A stretch of 6,860 nucleotides of DNA from contig PBNG01000040.1 in NCBI GenBank assembly GCA_002723015.1, positions 33,737-40,596 of the forward strand, written 5' to 3'. The notes under the pieces were generated by a model. The model was given only the letters and a program-made list of their open reading frames with translations. It was not told the origin of the DNA and made no database searches. The translations under genes and the position numbers were made by a program. The DNA comes from Roseibacillus sp. GTDB taxonomy: Bacteria; Verrucomicrobiota; Verrucomicrobiae; Verrucomicrobiales; Akkermansiaceae. Within the stretch, counting starts at the first letter, position 1. Each line of letters starts with the position of its first letter. Below are positions 1-5,941 of the stretch, one piece after another.

Positions 1-9
1 TCCGGATCG

Positions 10-825
10 ATGCTGAATTTGCGCCCAATTGAATATGTCGGCAAATCGCCCCGCAACCAACCGCGGAGAAGGAAGAAAAGTGGTGGTTTCTTCGGGGGAT
101 GGTTCCTTCTCATGCTCGTGATCGGGATTGGCTTCTTCTATCTTCGTCCGATTATCCCCTTTCTTCAGTCTCAGCGAGCAGAGGCCTCGGTAGTGAATAA
201 AATCAAGGCGATCGAAACGCTCCAGAGTTCGAATGAGTTCGCCAAAAATCTTGCTGCGGCGGCTCTCAAGCGAACCGAGCAGGAAGTCGAGTATGATCCC
301 GGCTATTATGATATTGCCTACCCTGGTGGAGATCTTCCTGAAGGCAAGGGAGTCTCAACCGACCTCATCGTGCGCAGCTACCGGGCACTTGGGGTCGACC
401 TCCAGCAACTGGTCCATGAAGACATGTCTGCACACTTCCGACTCTACCCTCAACTATGGGAGCGCAAGGGCCCTGATCGCAATATCGACCACCGCCGCGT
501 TCCCAACCTCCAGCGCTATTTCTCTCGTTTTGGGAAAGTCCTCAACAAGTCCCACTCCCTCGACGACTACGAAATAGGAGACGTCGTCACCTGGAGCCTT
601 CCCTATGGTGCTGCAGAGCAGGCTGGCAGTCATATTGGCATCGTTGTCCCGGGGCCCGGCGCACGCAGCGGCGAAAAATGGGTCGTTCACAACATTGGCT
701 CCGGACCTGAATGGGAGGACAAGTTGTTTGACTACGAGATCGAGGGCCATTTTCGATTCGGACCTATCCGTGGGAGCATGACTGCCGCCGCCGAGACCAA
801 GGCCGAGCCAACCCTCTCCAACTGA
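10..825 (+). CDS. Membrane-anchored DUF1287 (YijF-like) protein, predicted NlpC/P60-like fold
   Basis: The protein has 271 residues. A basic N-terminus (RRRKK around 19-23) is followed by one hydrophobic segment (about 29-50), so it is probably anchored in the inner membrane with its C-terminal domain outside the cytoplasm. Residues 95-252 carry DUF1287 landmarks: YDPGYYDIAYPGGD (95-108), LVHEDM (134-139), NIDHRRVPNL (158-167), GDVVTW (190-195), SHIGIVV (207-213) and VVHNIG (225-230). The family is uncharacterised; E. coli YijF is a member and a papain/NlpC-P60-like fold is suspected. As I recall the family, the first motif reads GVC(T/S)D, with Cys as presumed nucleophile; here it is GVSTD, with Ser116. 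The candidate His208 is kept. The frame is open to the left edge of the window with only 9 bases visible, so the true start may lie upstream. The gene converges on the dehydrogenase gene. Family assignment is confident; biochemical function is unknown. Confidence 0.87.
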   Translation: MLNLRPIEYVGKSPRNQPRRRKKSGGFFGGWFLLMLVIGIGFFYLRPIIPFLQSQRAEASVVNKIKAIETLQSSNEFAKNLAAAALKRTEQEVEYDPGYYDIAYPGGDLPEGKGVSTDLIVRSYRALGVDLQQLVHEDMSAHFRLYPQLWERKGPDRNIDHRRVPNLQRYFSRFGKVLNKSHSLDDYEIGDVVTWSLPYGAAEQAGSHIGIVVPGPGARSGEKWVVHNIGSGPEWEDKLFDYEIEGHFRFGPIRGSMTAAAETKAEPTLSN

Positions 826-837
826 GCGCGACTCGAT

Positions 838-879
838 CCCGATGTCCTCGGACCTGAGGATTAATTCTTGAACATCGGG
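838..879. terminator. Possible bidirectional terminator / nested repeats at convergent junction
   Basis: CCCGATGT (838-845) and ACATCGGG (872-879) are perfect 8-bp inverted arms around a 26-nt loop. That loop contains a smaller hairpin, TCCTC (845-849) with GAGGA (856-860), which is followed by TTAATTCTT. The structure spans the 35-bp gap between two convergent genes and the end of the minus-strand gene, where a shared terminator would be expected. No strong T-run follows either arm, so the call is tentative. Confidence 0.27.
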
Positions 880-3395
880 TCCTCGGAATCTCCAGAGGAA
901 AGCAGGTAGGCAAGGAGGTCCAGAATATCGCTGTCTTCCATCGTGGACACCAATCCACGGGGCATCATTGAAATACCGGAAGGCTCGATGGATACGATGT
1001 CTTCTGCCCGCAGCGCCTTGGTTTCATTCGGCCTCATCATGTCCGTGGTGATGCGATAGACGTCCCCCTCCGTTCCATCCTTTCTCCTGTTGAGGTTCAT
1101 GATCCGCCCCACAACCCTTTCTCCTCCCCGGAGATTGAAGGCGCTGGCGGCATACTGATCGCTGACTTCAGCCCCCGGTTCCAGGATCGACTCGAGCAGG
1201 TCGTAAGGGCTGAACTTACCATAGACTGAGGTCAGGTCCGGCCCGACGGCGCCACCCTCGCCGTCAAACCGATGGCAGGCATGACAACTGCCGATCCCGA
1301 ACATCCTGCGCCCGTTCGAGAAACTCCGCCCTCCCTCCAGTCCAGCTCCAAGAAGGCCCTGCAGATCTTCCATTTCCCAGTCCCTGACAGGCTGGCGGGG
1401 CTTACTACTGAACTGGGCTGGGCCCTTCCCCGCGGGCTCCTGAAACAGCTTGCTCAACTCCGGGGTTCGCTCGCTGACCGGGATGGAAGCAATCGCATCC
1501 CTGCGGATGTCGGAAAGGTAGGCCCTGAACCGAGGACCCCCATGATACCGGCCCGACCTCGCAAGCCAGCGAAAATACTGAAGGCGCAGGGGCGGACTCC
1601 AGCCTTCCCTCATGAAACGCAGGTTCATCGCATAGGTGATCTGCTCCTCCTGGCTCGTGGAGTTCTCGAGAAGTTTCATGGCCTTCCCCACCAAGGAAGG
1701 GCTTTCCAGCCTTGCGAGCAAGGCCGTCAGGTCCCGGTTTTCCTTCACCGAGGCCGCGGGATAAATCTTGTCCAGCCAGTCGAGAACCCGGAGGCGGGCC
1801 TCCGGAGCTGGGGGGGCCCCCCGGGTCAGGGCTAGGGTCAGCGCCCGCAGAAGGTTAAGTCGATCCTGCTTCTCCTCAATGGCCTCGTAATCAAATCCTA
1901 TCACTTTCTCCATCACCTCACCAGCGGAAGCCGGGGCTCCAGCGCGGGCCAGGGCAATCAATCCAAGTCCGGCCCGGTTGCAGTTCTCCTCCTCAAGGAC
2001 AAGGCCCTTCCAGAGTCCAACCGGATGTTTCTCCAGCACAGCTCTCGCCGCATGCCGCATCGCACGATCATCGTTGCGGCCGAGATTGCTCCAGAGTTCC
2101 GCGAGCTCCTCCCGGGAAAGTCGCCTCGCGTCCTCAAGGAGAAAGGATTCAAGGACAAGGCGCTTCTCTCTCAGACCCCGTAGCGTTCCCGCCGGGTCCG
2201 CCTGGCCCTCTTCCTCCACCCCCAAATCGCCACGGTAGGTGATTCGATAGAGGCCTGACTGGACCCGCCTCCCGCCGACGATAAAATACATCGCCCCATC
2301 CTTTGGATGAATCAGGACATCTGTCAGCGGGAGAGGTATGCCGCTGACGAACTCCTCAAAGCTCCCTCCATAGGTAGAACCTTTCTCCTCGAGGTGAACC
2401 GCATACATCTTCCCGTAGGACCAGTCACAAACAAAAAGAGCATTTCTGTAGCTCGGAGGAAAGCTGGCTCCATAGCCGAAGCAGACCCCCGTCGGCGAAC
2501 CAGGACCGATATCCACAACCGCCCCAAAGCTGTCCCGGTAATGGTCGGCAAACTTGGCTGATCCCGTCCGCCAGCCAAAATCTGCGCCACTGATGACATG
2601 ATTGATTCTAGTAGGTCTATACCAGGGAGTATTCAGGTCTCCCTCCATGTCAGCATCATAGATGAAAAACTCTCCCTCCCTGTTAAACGCACCATCATAT
2701 TGATTCCTGAATCCGGTGGCAATAACCTCCCAGCTACGCCCTTCGGGATCCATCCGCGCAACATGGCCGACCGGAGCCCTCGCTCCCTTCATGAAATGTT
2801 CCATCGGCGGCAGAAGCTGGTCCTCGCCCCAGAGCTCAGGAACACGTGAGTGCGTAAAGTCCGGGGGGAGCCGCGTCTGGTTTCCCATCAGCACCATGAG
2901 GCTTTTGCCATCGGGTGTCGGGACGATGGCGTGAGGTCCGTGCTCTCCCCCTACCGATTCCAGCCTCCGAACCACAACCACTTTGTCAAACTTGTCATCG
3001 TCATCGGTATCAAGAAGGCGGAATACACCCGAGCCCGTCTCACTCCGCCGTGAATTTACCACCACATAAAGGCTGTCAAACGCGTAGCACAACCCTTGGG
3101 CGTGCCCTATGGGAAGATCAATCCTCTCTATGGCGGCCGGGTCGAGCAGTTTACCCGCGGGTGGGGGGGCAAACCGGTAGAGGCTTCCATATTGATCACT
3201 GGTGATCAGCCTCCCCTTGTCGTCCATGCACATCGCGACCCATGATCCCTGCCTTGACCGCGGGACAGAATAAAGCCTCTCGACGGAAAATCCCTCGGCG
3301 ACTTGTATGCTTTCCACCGGGGTAACAGCGCGCTGCCCACGGAGAGGAGTCCCCAGTAGACAGCCGAGCAAAAGAAAGGAAAAGCCCCGGATCAT
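861..3395 (-). CDS. Secreted PVC-type membrane-bound dehydrogenase with C-terminal cytochrome c domain
   Basis: The protein has 844 residues from the chosen start. It opens with a signal peptide (MIRGFSFLLLGCLLG; a lipobox-like LLGC at 9-12 makes a lipoprotein possible). Residues 25-390 resemble the Pirellula/Verrucomicrobium N-terminal dehydrogenase domain (TIGR02604-like beta-propeller), with GGEHGPHAI (149-157), GFRNQYDGAFN (228-238) and YDADMEGD (246-253). Residues 400-650 are helical and HEAT-like. Residues 690-835 form the family heme-binding domain (TIGR02603-like): CHACH at 704-708 attaches heme c, and Met811 in MMPRGL is the likely distal ligand. The expected role is an extracytoplasmic oxidoreductase passing electrons to its own heme, probably on a sugar-like substrate; the substrate cannot be told from sequence. 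The frame also allows a start at 3473, but that adds 26 residues before the signal peptide and lies upstream of the candidate promoter, so I prefer 3395. It diverges from the sigma-factor gene. Confidence 0.9.
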   Translation of the reverse strand: MIRGFSFLLLGCLLGTPLRGQRAVTPVESIQVAEGFSVERLYSVPRSRQGSWVAMCMDDKGRLITSDQYGSLYRFAPPPAGKLLDPAAIERIDLPIGHAQGLCYAFDSLYVVVNSRRSETGSGVFRLLDTDDDDKFDKVVVVRRLESVGGEHGPHAIVPTPDGKSLMVLMGNQTRLPPDFTHSRVPELWGEDQLLPPMEHFMKGARAPVGHVARMDPEGRSWEVIATGFRNQYDGAFNREGEFFIYDADMEGDLNTPWYRPTRINHVISGADFGWRTGSAKFADHYRDSFGAVVDIGPGSPTGVCFGYGASFPPSYRNALFVCDWSYGKMYAVHLEEKGSTYGGSFEEFVSGIPLPLTDVLIHPKDGAMYFIVGGRRVQSGLYRITYRGDLGVEEEGQADPAGTLRGLREKRLVLESFLLEDARRLSREELAELWSNLGRNDDRAMRHAARAVLEKHPVGLWKGLVLEEENCNRAGLGLIALARAGAPASAGEVMEKVIGFDYEAIEEKQDRLNLLRALTLALTRGAPPAPEARLRVLDWLDKIYPAASVKENRDLTALLARLESPSLVGKAMKLLENSTSQEEQITYAMNLRFMREGWSPPLRLQYFRWLARSGRYHGGPRFRAYLSDIRRDAIASIPVSERTPELSKLFQEPAGKGPAQFSSKPRQPVRDWEMEDLQGLLGAGLEGGRSFSNGRRMFGIGSCHACHRFDGEGGAVGPDLTSVYGKFSPYDLLESILEPGAEVSDQYAASAFNLRGGERVVGRIMNLNRRKDGTEGDVYRITTDMMRPNETKALRAEDIVSIEPSGISMMPRGLVSTMEDSDILDLLAYLLSSGDSEDPMFKN

Positions 3396-3420
3396 CAGAA
3401 GCGCACATCCAGATTCCAGA

Positions 3421-3451
3421 TTTATAGCTTCTGCACCAGTGCAATTCTCAA
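3421..3451 (-). promoter_or_regulatory. Candidate sigma70-type promoter with palindrome in the spacer
   Basis: On the minus strand, TTGAGA (3446-3451) and TATAAA (3421-3426) could be the -35 and -10 boxes of the dehydrogenase gene; the 19-nt spacer is longer than ideal. The spacer holds TGCAC-CA-GTGCA (3432-3443 as read on the plus strand), an inverted repeat with perfect 5-bp arms that could be an operator. The position predicts a short leader before the ATG at 3395. Confidence 0.35.
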
Positions 3452-3548
3452 CCTTTCTCCTCGAGCCCTCCAACCACGAAGCGTCCCTTTATTTGCAACT
3501 TGCGGAACTGCCCTCTGGGCGCTCCTCTTCCCTCTGGCCCTCCTCTGC

Positions 3549-4151
3549 ATGGAAACGGATTCCCCTGCGATCTCACAAGAACTACTCGCTGCCGTCAAGG
3601 AGGGTGACGAATCTGCCAACCGGAGACTGGTGGAGATTCTCTATCCTGCCGTTCGGGCCAACGTCCGAAATCATCTCCGCAGATGGGCTGACCACGACGA
3701 TGTGTCACAGGAGATATTCCTGAAAATCTTTCTGAGGATCGAACAGTATCGGGGGCCTCAACCATTCAGCCACTGGGTATCTCGCATTGCGGTGACCACA
3801 TGCTACGACTGGTTGCGCAAGCAGCGGGTCCGCCCCCTCGTAACGTATTCTGACCTGAGCGAGCCTGAGGCAGCCCTTATCGAGAGCAGCCGAAAATCCA
3901 GCACCGCTGAAACCTCTGATACCCAGCGGGAGCTTTTCTCCGGCCTTCTCGAAAAACTCATCGCCACCCTCAAGCCAAGGGAGCAGATCGTTATCAGACT
4001 TCTCGATCTCGAGGAGCGCTCCGTTAGGGAGATAGCGACGCTCACCGGATGGGGCCTGAGCAAGATCAAGGTCACTGCGATGAGGGCACGCCGCAAACTG
4101 GCTGAGCAAATCCAGCAACTCGAAACCCAATCAGTAGACGACCACGGTTGA
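3549..4151 (+). CDS. RNA polymerase ECF-type sigma factor
   Basis: The protein has 200 residues, a normal size for an ECF sigma factor with only regions 2 and 4. Region 2 covers about 22-92: the core-binding and -10 recognition part includes DHDDVSQEIFLKIF (48-61) and FSHWVSRIAVTTCYDWLRKQR split over 73-93. A variable linker (about 94-128) follows. Region 4 covers about 130-186, with LKPREQIVIRLL (141-152) and a helix-turn-helix at SVREIATLTGW (158-168) followed by SKIKVTAMRARRKL (171-184) for -35 contact. It directs RNA polymerase to a dedicated promoter set. No Shine-Dalgarno sequence precedes the ATG; the 20 bases before it are mostly pyrimidines. It is first in a tight cluster with a small membrane protein and an LTxxQ membrane protein, the expected place for its anti-sigma factor. 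I found no copy of the downstream TGTAAC-N17-CGTC element ahead of it, so autoregulation is not evident. Confidence 0.93.
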   Translation: METDSPAISQELLAAVKEGDESANRRLVEILYPAVRANVRNHLRRWADHDDVSQEIFLKIFLRIEQYRGPQPFSHWVSRIAVTTCYDWLRKQRVRPLVTYSDLSEPEAALIESSRKSSTAETSDTQRELFSGLLEKLIATLKPREQIVIRLLDLEERSVREIATLTGWGLSKIKVTAMRARRKLAEQIQQLETQSVDDHG

Positions 4152-4174
4152 ATCCCAATCACTCCAGAAGAGCC

Positions 4175-4477
4175 ATGCCCGAGACAAACAAAGGAAATCA
4201 ATGGAACCGCCTCGTGAACGCCGCCAAGGATGCGGGGGCCACAACCGGGGAGGAAAAGCATGAGGCTGCGCCCTCGACCTTCGTCTCCCGCGTTATTACT
4301 CTGAGGAAGGGACTCTGGAAATTTGCGAGAACCGTGCTCTGGCGCCGCTGGTCACTGTTAGCAGCCCTACTGGCACTCCTCCTCTACCTGATACTTTTCC
4401 TCACCTTGAAATCCATGCCCCCAGCGGCTCCATCCCCAGCTCCCTTGACCCTTCCCGAACCACCCGTCTCTGACTAG
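4175..4477 (+). CDS. Small single-pass membrane protein, candidate anti-sigma factor
   Basis: The protein has 100 residues from the ATG at 4175. A soluble N-terminal half includes WNRLVNAAKDA (10-20) and FVSRVITL (36-43), then one strong transmembrane helix (about 60-79, SLLAALLALLLYLILFLTL) and a short proline-rich tail. Orientation should be N-in: arginines and lysines precede the helix. Short single-pass proteins of this layout, encoded directly after an ECF sigma gene, are commonly anti-sigma factors (CnrY is a similar-sized example), and I recall verrucomicrobial proteins with a W-x-x-L-v-x-A-A and F-x-x-R-V pattern in this position. A TTG at 4148 overlapping the sigma stop codon would add nine residues; I chose the ATG because a weak purine stretch (AGAAGAG) precedes it. 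The stop codon abuts the next ATG with no gap. Anti-sigma function is inferred mainly from context. Confidence 0.68.
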   Translation: MPETNKGNQWNRLVNAAKDAGATTGEEKHEAAPSTFVSRVITLRKGLWKFARTVLWRRWSLLAALLALLLYLILFLTLKSMPPAAPSPAPLTLPEPPVSD

Positions 4478-4864
4478 ATGAAGCCAACCTTTAAACACTA
4501 TCTCAGTATTGCTTTTGCCCTGCTGGCGATTTTCCTGAGCGGATACGGGATTGGATTTCTTTTCGGCGAGCGTAAAGGCCGCCAAGCATCGCCAAAGACC
4601 GGGATGTCCCACAATACGAATCAGGAGAGCAATTTCGACTGGGCGACCTGGGAGAAATCCACCTTACAGACGATCAGCAACGCCATCGACGACCTGACCC
4701 CGGAACAGATGCAGACCATCCGTCTTGAGATCTCGAAAACCTCTCAGCGTATCAAGGCTGCCAGGCAAACCGCCCGAGAGGAATTTCAGGACCTCAATGA
4801 GCGCCTCAAAAAGCACCTGACGCCAGAGCAGCGAGGCAAGCTTCCCGGAGCCTCCCCCGATTGA
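4478..4864 (+). CDS. Membrane-anchored LTxxQ (Spy/CpxP/CnrX-like) periplasmic sensor candidate
   Basis: The protein has 128 residues. An uncleaved signal anchor spans about 9-29 (YLSIAFALLAIFLSGYGIGF), followed by a linker and a helical domain (about 58-121). This domain holds two LTPEQ motifs (73-77 and 114-118) on either side of a charged amphipathic helix containing SQRIKAARQTAREEFQDL (89-106). Paired LTxxQ motifs mark the Spy/CpxP superfamily of periplasmic helical hairpin proteins, which includes the chaperone Spy, the Cpx inhibitor CpxP and the metal sensor CnrX. The ATG follows the preceding stop codon directly, implying translational coupling. Beside an ECF sigma factor and a likely anti-sigma factor, it probably senses an envelope signal and controls the anti-sigma factor. 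It has no Cys and no clustered His in the domain, so CnrX-type metal binding is unlikely; misfolded protein or surface stress is a better guess. Confidence 0.7.
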   Translation: MKPTFKHYLSIAFALLAIFLSGYGIGFLFGERKGRQASPKTGMSHNTNQESNFDWATWEKSTLQTISNAIDDLTPEQMQTIRLEISKTSQRIKAARQTAREEFQDLNERLKKHLTPEQRGKLPGASPD

Positions 4865-4905
4865 GGGAGACCCGAAAAGGATTTCTACTCGTCCTCAGGT
4901 TCACA

Positions 4906-4932
4906 TGTAACTGACGCCACGGATCAATCGTC
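4906..4932 (+). promoter_or_regulatory. Predicted ECF promoter P1 (TGTAAC-N17-CGTC)
   Basis: TGTAAC (4906-4911) and CGTC (4929-4932) are separated by 17 nt. An AAC-containing -35 and a CGTC-like -10 at this spacing fit ECF promoters. The same two boxes with identical spacing lie ahead of the EF-hand gene. Transcription would begin near 4939-4942, giving a leader of about 165 nt for the gene at 5105. The assignment to the sigma factor encoded upstream is inference. Confidence 0.5.
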
Positions 4933-4944
4933 GGTCTTATCTGA

Positions 4945-5003
4945 GGAGTTTTTCTGCCCTTCTGGCTAAATCCCCACAAGAGCTGGAGGGGCAGAAACTC
5001 TCC
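4945..5003 (+). other. Long imperfect hairpin in the leader of the 5105 gene
   Basis: GGAGTTTTTCTGCCC (4945-4959) and GGGCAGAAACTCTCC (4989-5003) pair at 13 of 15 positions across a 29-nt loop. No T-run follows, so it is not a standard intrinsic terminator. With the predicted start of P1 just upstream, the structure would sit at the very 5' end of the mRNA, where it could stabilise the message or control its translation; it could also come from a small RNA. The rest of 4865-5104 shows no convincing gene. Confidence 0.4.
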
Positions 5004-5104
5004 CACATGGGGGCTGAAGACGCTCCCTGTTTTACAAAACCTTAACGCAACCTGTTCTCGACATTCAGGTTCGATTTGGGCAATCCTTACCTCCCTTCTT
5101 TCCA

Positions 5105-5866
5105 ATGAAGCTCAGTAACCTGATATTCGGTGTGGCCCTGCTTCTCGTGGCAGCCTGCCTCGCTCTTACGATTACCTTCAGGAGCAATCCTGATGAGGGC
5201 GAGGAGACCGACTCGCCGAGGGGCAACGTGAACTACGTTAAACGTGCTCCCGGATCTCTCCCCTCGAGAACGACAGCGACCTCGTCGGCCAGTCGTTCCA
5301 ACCCCATCCGCGGACCCCGACAGCGGGTTCCTGAAGTTGAGGAACTCGAGTTGACGATTGATGACAGCCCAACAACCCAGCAGATGACTCCCGCTCAACG
5401 CCAGGAAGTGGCCGAGCGTCTTCCCTGGGTAAGAAAGAATGCTTTGTCACGGCTGGACCGGATGACAGACCGGCTGGATCTCACGCCCTCACAGCGCCAG
5501 AAGGTGTTCCCCCAGCTCCTCCGCTCGACCAATGGCTACCATCCTGCCATGATTATCAATTACCCTGCTCAAATTGCCTCTCCTCCAGACGACACCGCCG
5601 GAGCCGACAAAACCCCGGACGAGGTGATCCATGACTCCCTCGACCCCGAGCAACAGGACGATTTCATTCAGCAGAAACTCGATGACCAAGCTTGGTGGGA
5701 AGAGATTGTCGCTCAATTGGAGGAAGATTTTGATGCCTCGGTGAGCAGCGACCCGGGCCCTGTTGCCGCAGGGCAAGCTCCCTCCTCTCCCGGACCGGCC
5801 GAGCCCTCTCAATCCGAAGCCCAGCCCCAGCAGGGCATAAATCTCTTTGACCTCCTTGACGAATAA
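5105..5866 (+). CDS. Exported proline-rich protein with two LTxxQ-like motifs, unknown function
   Basis: The protein has 253 residues and no family I can name. The N-terminus is a signal sequence or anchor (about 6-24). LVAAC (14-18) is an acceptable lipobox, so it may be a lipoprotein with acylated Cys18, though the hydrophobic run continues past the Cys and a membrane anchor is equally possible. Residues 27-90 are low-complexity and Ser/Arg/Pro-rich. Residues 94-140 form a helical pair with MTPAQRQEV (94-102) and LTPSQRQKV (126-134), similar to the LTxxQ motifs of the sensor encoded upstream. A third helical part (about 180-212, with WWEE at 197-200) precedes a Pro/Gln/Ser-rich tail ending in LFDLLDE. 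Its own candidate ECF promoter and a leader hairpin precede it, suggesting it is a target or feedback partner of the sigma system rather than just an operon member. No Shine-Dalgarno sequence is visible; 18 of the 20 bases before the ATG are pyrimidines. Confidence 0.72.
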   Translation: MKLSNLIFGVALLLVAACLALTITFRSNPDEGEETDSPRGNVNYVKRAPGSLPSRTTATSSASRSNPIRGPRQRVPEVEELELTIDDSPTTQQMTPAQRQEVAERLPWVRKNALSRLDRMTDRLDLTPSQRQKVFPQLLRSTNGYHPAMIINYPAQIASPPDDTAGADKTPDEVIHDSLDPEQQDDFIQQKLDDQAWWEEIVAQLEEDFDASVSSDPGPVAAGQAPSSPGPAEPSQSEAQPQQGINLFDLLDE

Positions 5867-5878
5867 CCCAATTTCAGG

Positions 5879-5905
5879 TGTAACCGCTACTCTGCGATTG
5901 CCGTC
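5879..5905 (+). promoter_or_regulatory. Predicted ECF promoter P2 (TGTAAC-N17-CGTC)
   Basis: TGTAAC (5879-5884) and CGTC (5902-5905) are again 17 nt apart, matching P1 in both boxes and spacing, while the spacers differ. It lies in the 75-bp gap before the EF-hand gene and predicts a leader of about 30 nt. I saw no other TGTAAC in intergenic DNA of this window. Confidence 0.52.
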
Positions 5906-5941
5906 AAACACATCAGCAGGGACAACTCTCCACCCATAGCC

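Noticed and set aside
1272..1835. Plus-strand 187-codon frame opposite the dehydrogenase gene
   Set aside because: It lies wholly antisense to the heme-binding and HEAT-like regions of a well-supported gene, and its translation shows no domain or signal.
3494..3530. TGCAAC or GGAAC (3494-3508) as an autoregulatory ECF promoter for the sigma gene
   Set aside because: No CGTC-like -10 lies 16-18 nt downstream of either box, so it does not match the two elements found later in the window.
4148..4174. TTG start for the small membrane protein overlapping the sigma-factor stop
   Set aside because: Possible, but the ATG at 4175 has a weak purine stretch before it and yields the protein beginning just ahead of its recognisable motif. 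Kept as an alternative only.
5066..5078. AGGTTCGATTT resembling a tRNA T-arm
   Set aside because: No acceptor stem, anticodon arm or D-arm could be found at suitable spacing; a chance match.
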